Source: Planctomycetota bacterium
Lineage (GTDB): Bacteria > Planctomycetota > JAJSAM01
Assembly: GCA_029932425.1 (NCBI GenBank)
Contig: JAOZQC010000004.1
Span: forward strand, 1 to 19,694
Direction of reading: 5' to 3'
DNA length: 19,694 nucleotides
A program made the position numbers and the translations under genes. Position 1 is the stretch's first letter; each line of letters begins with the position of its first letter. This document shows positions 15,043 through 19,694 of this stretch, piece after piece. Below the pieces are notes generated by a model. The model saw nothing but the letters and a program-made list of their open reading frames with translations. It did no database searches and was not told the origin of the DNA.

Positions 15043-15187
15043 CGTCTCTTTCTCGCCGGGGGAGGCGGATCCTCCGCCGCCGGCCGCGTACCGCGACCGC
15101 CCCCTCCTCGCCGCCGAACGGCGGGCGCCTTCGGCGCCGGCTCCCGCCAAGTCCGCGAGCCGCGCGGAGACCCGGAAGGTCAGCAGT
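15035..15187 (+). repeat. Dispersed ~150-bp direct repeat, copy B
   Basis: This is the partner of 8842-8994, in the same orientation and about 87% identical by manual alignment. The hairpin GGCGGA-TCC-TCCGCC is at 15064-15078 and identical in both copies. A second hairpin, GGCGCC-TTC-GGCGCC, is perfect here and partly broken in copy A. Unlike copy A it is not next to a start codon: the next gene begins about 250 bp downstream. Confidence 0.8.
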
Positions 15188-15440
15188 GCCTTCCGCTCGG
15201 GCGGGGGACCGTTCCCCACCGCCGGATGCCGGCCCCCTCCGTCACCCACGCCGCGTGGTCACCGCCGAACCGTTGAACCCCGCTCGAGCGCGGTGCCGAG
15301 GATGCTCTCCTGCCGGCATGGAGAGGACCCGCGAACCGGTTTCCTCCGGCACGAACGCGCGCAAGGGCGCGGGTGATCCCGTCCCTTTCCTGCCCCCGTA
15401 TCTCTGGCCCCGGCGCGCCGGGCTGCGTAGGATCCCCACG

Positions 15441-16037
15441 ATGAGCGACCGGCACGAGGGGGCTCCTCCCCTGCCCATCTTCGACGTCCGGAAGTGGACC
15501 CTGCGCATGGCCGTGGCCGCGGCCTTCGCGGCGGCCGTCCTCGTCTTCGCCCGGCCCTGGGATCGCCCCCTCCTCATCGTCCCCGGCGCCGTCCTCGCCG
15601 CCCTCGGCTGTGCGCTCCGGATCTGGGGCACGGGCCACCTGGCGAAGAACAAGGTCCTCGCCACCGGAGGTCCCTACGCCTTCGTGCGCCACCCCCTCTA
15701 CCTGGGCACGCTCCTCGTGGTCGTGGGGCTCGGGCTCGCGGCGGGGGGCCCGGTGGTGCTCTACGGCCTGCTCCCCGCCGCCCTCGTGGTCTACTTCCTC
15801 TACTACGCGCCGAAGAAGGAGAAAGTGGAGTCGGACCGGCTGCGACGGAGGTTCGGGGAGGAGTTCGACCGGTACCGGGCCGCGGTGAGGGGCTACGTGC
15901 CGCGCCTCACCCCCTACCCGGGCCGCCGCGGCCGGTGGTCGCTCGCCGGGGTGCGGGCGAACCGCGAGTACCTCATCGCCCTCTCCGTGGCGCTGGGCCT
16001 GGCGGTGATCCTCCTCCGCTACCGGCTGCACGGATGA
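15441..16037 (+). CDS. Isoprenylcysteine carboxyl methyltransferase (ICMT)-like membrane methyltransferase
   Basis: The 198-residue protein has about four hydrophobic segments (22-38, 43-62, 88-123 as a pair, 178-193). It carries the ICMT/PEMT family motif GPYAFVRHPLYLG (77-89), followed by E130 and the cytoplasmic tail FGEEFDRYRAAVRGYVPR (138-155). These residues form the SAM-binding pocket in the family. Bacterial members are widespread and mostly of unknown substrate, probably a small or lipid molecule in the membrane instead of a prenylated protein. The ATG at 15441 has an AGGA ribosome site 7 bases upstream. The long open frame before it is not protein-like. The stop overlaps the next gene (ATGA, 16034-16037), which encodes a lipopolysaccharide-kinase-like protein, so both may act on the same envelope lipid. 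Confidence 0.87.
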   Translation: MSDRHEGAPPLPIFDVRKWTLRMAVAAAFAAAVLVFARPWDRPLLIVPGAVLAALGCALRIWGTGHLAKNKVLATGGPYAFVRHPLYLGTLLVVVGLGLAAGGPVVLYGLLPAALVVYFLYYAPKKEKVESDRLRRRFGEEFDRYRAAVRGYVPRLTPYPGRRGRWSLAGVRANREYLIALSVALGLAVILLRYRLHG

Positions 16038-16723
16038 GGGCTCCGCGGGCTCCCCTCTCGCGCCGCGAATACGAGGCGCGGGCGGGGCCCAACCTCTCCC
16101 GCGAGTGCTGGTACAAGCCCACCGTCCGGCCCGTGACGATCGGGGGCCGGCCCGCCCTGGTGAAGGACTTCCTCCCCCGGCCCTTCTTCGTGCGCTTCAC
16201 CCTCGGCCGGATCTCCATGGAACGGGAGGTGCGCATCTACCTGGCCCTCCGGGGGATCGAGGGGGTTCCCCGGTTTCTCGGCGTCCTCGACCCCTACGCC
16301 TTCGCGGTGGAGAGGATCGAGGGCCGGGACGTGGCGGCCTTCAAGAAGGGAACGCTTCCCCCGGGCTTCTTCCCCGCGCTCGACCGGCTCCTCGGGGAGA
16401 TCCACGCCCGGGGCGTGGTGCACGCGGATCTCCGCCAGCGCCGGAACGTCCTCGTGGGGGACGACGGCCGTCCCTTCCTCATCGACTTCGCCTCCGGGCT
16501 TCGTCTGCCCCGGGAGTCGGCGTGGTTTAGAATGGCCCGCGCCTTCGACCTGTCCGGAGTGGCCAAGCTGAAGGCCAAGCACGCCCCGGATCGACTCTCC
16601 GAGGGGGAACGGCGGCTCCTCGCCCTGGAGCGCTACCGGCTCTTCAGGAACCGGCGGAAGTCGAGGCGGGAAAGGAGGCGGCGCGCCCGCCGCGCCGCGC
16701 GGAGCGAGAGGAGGCTGCAGTGA
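16034..16723 (+). CDS. Lipopolysaccharide kinase-like (KdkA/WaaP/RIO-type) protein kinase fold
   Basis: The 229-residue protein has a compact kinase fold. K44 (PALVKDF) is the likely ATP lysine, E65 (MEREVRIYLAL) its partner, H130-A-D132-L the catalytic loop (GVVHADLRQRRNVLV) with N138, and D151-F-A the metal site (FLIDFASG). The catalytic loop has one extra residue between Asp and Asn relative to HRDLKxxN kinases. No glycine-rich loop is obvious. These features fit the lipopolysaccharide kinase (Kdo/heptose kinase) and RIO-like group, which phosphorylates core sugars of LPS in the cytoplasm; a protein substrate cannot be excluded. The C-terminal ~25 residues are almost all Arg/Lys (RRKSRRERRRRARRAARSERR) and may bind membrane phosphate groups. 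The gene is coupled by 4-bp overlaps to both neighbours (ATGA before, GTGA after). Confidence 0.8.
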   Translation: MRAPRAPLSRREYEARAGPNLSRECWYKPTVRPVTIGGRPALVKDFLPRPFFVRFTLGRISMEREVRIYLALRGIEGVPRFLGVLDPYAFAVERIEGRDVAAFKKGTLPPGFFPALDRLLGEIHARGVVHADLRQRRNVLVGDDGRPFLIDFASGLRLPRESAWFRMARAFDLSGVAKLKAKHAPDRLSEGERRLLALERYRLFRNRRKSRRERRRRARRAARSERRLQ

Positions 16724-18741
16724 AGAGAGTGACGGCGGTGGCGATGTTCGGGCTGGTCCTGGCGCTGGCGGCAGGACCCGCTCCGGCACAGGACCGGGGT
16801 CGAAGGTGGACCGAGAAAGCCGTCTCCGTGGAGTCGGCCCATCCCTATCCCAACGCCTCGAGCGAGGCCGTGGAGGTCCGGCAGCCCGGGGCGGCGGAGA
16901 TCCGCCTCCACTTCGCGAAGATGGAGGTGGAGGAGAGCTTCGATTTCCTCGAGATCCTCGACGCGCAGGGGAAGGTGGTGCAGCGCCTCACGGGGGCGAA
17001 GGAGAACTTCTGGACGGCGCCCGTGGCCGGAGACACGGTGCGGATCCGCGTGGTCGCCGACCAGAGCCTCTCCCTCTACGGGTTCCGGATCGACCGCCTG
17101 TCCTGGCGGGGCCCGGAGATCGTGGTGAGCCCCGTCCACTCCCTCTCCTTCGAGCTGCCCGGCGGTCCCTCGCTGAAGTCGGGGCGGAGCGCCCCCCTCA
17201 CGGTGCTCGGCCTCGACCGGGACGGCCGGCCCATCGAGCTCGAGGGCCACCCCATCTACTTCAACATCCGCGGGCCGGTGGAGGTCCTCGCCGTGGAGCT
17301 GCCCCACCGCTACAAGATCGTGGCCGCCCCGGATCTCCGGGTCGCCGCGGAGGCCCGGATCACGGCCTACTCCGGCCGCTCCTCCGACATCCGGGGGGAG
17401 TTCACCCTGAAGATCCTCCCCGCCCGGCCGCTCGCCTCCCTCCTCGTCCAGTGCCGGGCCCGGGCGGTGGCCCTCGGGAAGAGCGCGGAGTTCACGGTGG
17501 TGGGGAAGCCGCGGGACGGCCGCGGCGGCCCCGAGAACCTCTCCCTCTCCGAGGTGGAGGTGGAGCTCGCGGGCCCCGGGAAGATCGTGCCCGTTCCGGG
17601 CGGGCCCACCGCGAGGTACCGCTACGAGGCGCCCCCCCGGGCCCGGCCCGGGGAGGAGGCCGTGATCCGGGTGTTCCTCGCGGGAGAGAGGTCCGTCGCC
17701 GGCACCCTCACCCTCCCCATCGTGCGCACCGTGGCCGCCCTGGAGATCCGCTGCCCGGTGCGGGAGGTGGCGGCGGGAGAGACGGTGGAGATCCGCGTGT
17801 ACTCGGTACCCGGGGACCGGCAGGCCCGCCCGGCGATCCTCCCGGCGCGGCTGGTGCGCGTCACCCTGGAGGGGCCGGGCCGCCTGGTCCCGGTCGACCC
17901 CCGCGGCGACGCCCGCTATCGCTACCTCGCTCCCCCCGTCGCCCCTCCCGGCCGGGTGGCCCTGATCCAGGCCGTGCTCGTCTCCGACCCCCACGCCGCC
18001 GGCCGCCTGTCCCTGCCCCTGGTGCGGCCGTTCGACGCGCTGGACATCCGCACCCGGTCCGCGAGGATCCGGCTGGGCACCACCGCGGACCTGGACATCC
18101 TGCCCCGCCCCCGGCCCGGCTCTCGCCGCCGTCCGATCCTCCCGGCCGGGCAGCTCCAGGTGAAGCTCGAGGGGCCGGGCCGCCTCGTGCCCCGCGCGGG
18201 CACCGAGACGGGGTACCGGTACGAGGCCCCCCTCGCCCCGTGGGGCGCCCCCCAGGCGGTGGTGAGCGCCTGGCTGAAGGACGACCCGGAGGTGCGGGGA
18301 ACGATCACGCTCTCGCTGGTGCGTCCCCTGTACCCCCGGCCCGCGGTGGTACCGGAGGTGCGGGGTCTCATCCGCTTCGCGGAGTACGCCACCCGGGAGA
18401 GCGCCGCGGACCCCTGGAAGTCCCGGAGGATCCCCCCGGAGGGCGATCTCTTCCGCAACCGCCTCCAGAACCACCGCTGGGTGTTCAAGGTGGACCGGCC
18501 CCGGGTGCTGCAGGTGGAGGTGGACGTCTTCCCCGCGGACGATCCCCGGAAGGTGGTCCGCTACCGGGAGTCCGATCCCTCCCTCACCGTGGGCCCTCAG
18601 GGCCCGGTGGTGATGGGTCAGTTCAAGGAACAGTTCCGCGAGGGTCGGGGCGAGTACCGCGTGGTCTTCTACGTGTGGACGGGGCCGAGCACGGTGGAGA
18701 AGCAGACCATCCGGGTGCTCCGGGCGCGGAAGAACCCCTGA
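16720..18741 (+). CDS. Secreted protein: CUB-like domain plus three ~100-residue beta repeats
   Basis: The 673-residue protein has a signal peptide (MKRVTAVAMFGLVLALAAGPAPA, cut near residue 23). Residues 36-128 look like a CUB domain: SAHPYPNASSEAVEVRQPG, IRLHFAKMEVEESFDFLEI, LTGAKENFWTAPVAGDTVRI and YGFRIDRLSW. An all-beta segment follows (135-235), then three clear repeats at about 239-337, 338-436 and 439-536. Each repeat holds a V.LEGPGRLVP-type strand, a YRYEAPP-type strand and a closing LSLPLVRP-type strand. The C-terminal part (540-673) is beta-rich, with WVFKVDRP and EYRVVFYVWTG. It is likely an extracellular or outer-membrane-associated structural or adhesion protein; no catalytic motif is seen. 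The start is GTG 16720, overlapping the kinase stop (GTGA). There are two or three cysteines in the mature part and no lipobox. Confidence 0.85.
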   Translation: MKRVTAVAMFGLVLALAAGPAPAQDRGRRWTEKAVSVESAHPYPNASSEAVEVRQPGAAEIRLHFAKMEVEESFDFLEILDAQGKVVQRLTGAKENFWTAPVAGDTVRIRVVADQSLSLYGFRIDRLSWRGPEIVVSPVHSLSFELPGGPSLKSGRSAPLTVLGLDRDGRPIELEGHPIYFNIRGPVEVLAVELPHRYKIVAAPDLRVAAEARITAYSGRSSDIRGEFTLKILPARPLASLLVQCRARAVALGKSAEFTVVGKPRDGRGGPENLSLSEVEVELAGPGKIVPVPGGPTARYRYEAPPRARPGEEAVIRVFLAGERSVAGTLTLPIVRTVAALEIRCPVREVAAGETVEIRVYSVPGDRQARPAILPARLVRVTLEGPGRLVPVDPRGDARYRYLAPPVAPPGRVALIQAVLVSDPHAAGRLSLPLVRPFDALDIRTRSARIRLGTTADLDILPRPRPGSRRRPILPAGQLQVKLEGPGRLVPRAGTETGYRYEAPLAPWGAPQAVVSAWLKDDPEVRGTITLSLVRPLYPRPAVVPEVRGLIRFAEYATRESAADPWKSRRIPPEGDLFRNRLQNHRWVFKVDRPRVLQVEVDVFPADDPRKVVRYRESDPSLTVGPQGPVVMGQFKEQFREGRGEYRVVFYVWTGPSTVEKQTIRVLRARKNP

Positions 18742-18782
18742 CGGAGAGGGAGATCCCGCCTGCGCGACGAGGAGGTGCGGCC

Positions 18783-19445
18783 GTGGCGGGGATCCGGGCG
18801 TTCGAGGAGAATGCCGGCAGGTACGAAGCCTGGTTCCACCGGCACCGGCGGGAGTACGAATCGGAGCTTCGTGCCGTGCGCGAACTGGTCCCCCCGACCG
18901 GCCGGGGCCTGGAGATCGGCGCCGGGACCGGCCGGTTCGCCGCCCCGCTCGACATCCCGTGGGGCGTGGAGCCTTGCCGGGCGATGGCGCGGATCGCGGT
19001 GGCGCGGGGCGTGCGGGTGTGCCTCGGCCTGGCCGAAGCTCTCCCGTGGAGGGACGAGCAGTTCGATCACGTGCTGTTCGTGGTCACCGTTTGCTTCCTG
19101 GACGACATCCCCACGGCCTTCCGGGAAGCCCACCGGGTGCTGCGGCCCCGGGGCCGCATCGTGCTCGGCTTCATCGACCGGAACAGCTTCCTCGGAAGGC
19201 GGTACGAGGCCCGAAAGGAGCGCAATGTCTTCTACCGGGACGCCACCTTCCTCTCCACCGGGGACGTCGTCCGCCAGCTCTCCACCGCGGGCTTCGCGGG
19301 GTTCGAGTACCGTCAGACTCTCTTCCGGCGATCCACCGGGGCGAAGGAGGCCGACCCGGTGAGGCCGGGTCACGGCGATGGCGCCTTCATCGTGATCCGG
19401 GGGACGAAGAGCCCCGGCGGGGTCCCGCCGGCCGGCGACCGTTGA
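18783..19445 (+). CDS. SAM-dependent methyltransferase (class I, Methyltransf_11-like)
   Basis: The 220-residue protein has the class I motifs in order: LEIGAGTGRFAAPL (43-56) for SAM binding, an acidic residue E63 in GVEP after strand 2, LAEALPWRDEQFDHVLFVVTVCFLDD (83-108), and the HRVLRPRGRIVLGFIDRNSFLG segment (117-138). The motif I-proximal half is the common Methyltransf_11 fold, acting in the cytoplasm on a small molecule; the substrate is not readable. The start is GTG 18783, preceded by a strong GAGGAGGT site (18769-18776) at 6 bases. The gene is 41 bp after the secreted protein's stop, so it is the last member of the operon, ahead of the terminator at 19478. The C-terminal 20 residues are Gly/Pro-rich and probably disordered. 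Confidence 0.88.
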   Translation: MAGIRAFEENAGRYEAWFHRHRREYESELRAVRELVPPTGRGLEIGAGTGRFAAPLDIPWGVEPCRAMARIAVARGVRVCLGLAEALPWRDEQFDHVLFVVTVCFLDDIPTAFREAHRVLRPRGRIVLGFIDRNSFLGRRYEARKERNVFYRDATFLSTGDVVRQLSTAGFAGFEYRQTLFRRSTGAKEADPVRPGHGDGAFIVIRGTKSPGGVPPAGDR

Positions 19446-19477
19446 GGCTCTCCCCTCCGAACGGGATCCGGGCCGCC

Positions 19478-19505
19478 GGCCGCGGCGCGAATCCCGCGGC
19501 CTTTT
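19478..19505 (+). terminator. Intrinsic terminator of the 15441-19445 operon
   Basis: A perfect 8-bp stem GGCCGCGG / CCGCGGCC with an 8-base loop (CGCGAATC) is followed at once by TTTT. It lies 32 bp after the methyltransferase stop. The T-run is only on the plus-strand side, so it terminates rightward transcription. The convergent minus-strand gene ends right next to it. Confidence 0.88.
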
Positions 19506-19694
19506 CTAGCGGCGCCGGAGCTCCCGGGCCACGGCCTGGCGGAAGTCGGGAGACGGCTTCGCGGCGAGGAGCGCCTCGAGCTCCGCGCGGGTGAGGGCCG
19601 GCAGGGCCCCCACCCGGCACCAGATCGGCTGGGCCGGATCCCGGGCGATGCGGAGGAGCTCGGCGCGGGCGCTCTTCGAGTTCTCGGCCAGCGC
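19506..19694 (-). CDS. C-terminal fragment of an unknown helical protein (runs off window)
   Basis: The minus-strand frame is open from the window edge to a TAG at 19506-19508, giving 62 residues: it begins ALAENSKSARAELLRIARDP and ends FRQAVARELRRR. The sequence is helical (alternating Leu/Ala and Arg/Glu), like the end of a HEAT- or TPR-type helical repeat protein, but no family can be named. Third codon positions are strongly G/C. It is convergent with the methyltransferase gene, and its stop abuts the T-run of that operon's terminator. Confidence 0.6.
   Translation of the reverse strand, partial: ALAENSKSARAELLRIARDPAQPIWCRVGALPALTRAELEALLAAKPSPDFRQAVARELRRR

Larger units (their letters stand above)
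14781..15440. other. Divergent intergenic region containing repeat copy B
   Basis: This 660-bp stretch lies between the M50 gene (minus) and the methyltransferase-like gene at 15441 (plus). It may carry promoters for both, but no clear -35/-10 pair was recognised. If the M50 gene starts further upstream, up to 14987 is coding. The middle holds a perfect 8-bp hairpin and the second copy of the dispersed repeat. A 30-base stretch at 15338-15367 matches 8186-8215 at 25 positions. The long plus-strand frame that crosses this region is a GC-rich artefact joined to the real gene start at 15441. Confidence 0.55.

Noticed and set aside
12504..15440. Very long plus-strand open frame leading into the ICMT-like gene
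   Set aside because: The translation is arginine/proline-rich and antisense to the M50 gene; protein-like sequence starts only at ATG 15441, which has its own ribosome site.

Overview
This is GC-rich DNA (roughly 70% G+C by eye) from what looks like a diderm (Gram-negative type) bacterium. The support is a flippase-like protein, an O-antigen-ligase-type polymerase, several sugar-nucleotide-type glycosyltransferases and a lipopolysaccharide-kinase-like protein. No gene fixes the phylum. High-GC environmental lineages such as Acidobacteriota, Planctomycetota or Myxococcota fit the style, but that is inference.

Region 1 (1-7791) is a surface-polysaccharide locus. Two plus-strand genes (flippase C-terminus, then O-antigen ligase/polymerase) converge on a four-gene minus-strand operon. 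Read in transcription order that operon is glycosyltransferase family 4, glycosyltransferase family 2, a second family 4 enzyme, and an MsbA-like ABC exporter with an added extracytoplasmic sensor-like N-terminus. Neighbouring genes overlap by 4 bp throughout (ATGA, GTGA, CTGA), so translation is probably coupled.

Region 2 (7792-15440) looks different. It has two long stretches without convincing genes and a pair of plus-strand genes with visibly less GC-biased codon use: a polytopic membrane protein with a helical C-terminus, and a beta-propeller protein carrying a c-type heme motif. It also holds a truncated secreted ORF, a relic of an IS21-type transposase and a minus-strand site-2-protease-like gene. 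A direct repeat of about 150 bp, roughly 87% identical between copies, lies near each end (8842-8994 and 15035-15187). This suggests an accessory segment between repeats.

Region 3 (15441-19445) is a tight plus-strand operon: an isoprenylcysteine-methyltransferase-like membrane protein, a lipopolysaccharide-kinase-like protein, a secreted CUB plus beta-repeat protein, and a SAM methyltransferase. It closes with a clear intrinsic terminator. The C-terminal end of a minus-strand gene runs off the right edge of the window.

Functional links: region 1 would build, flip, polymerise and export a glycan or glycolipid. Region 3 may modify membrane lipids and place a large extracellular protein. The region 2 membrane/heme-propeller pair probably works at the cell envelope, with unknown role.
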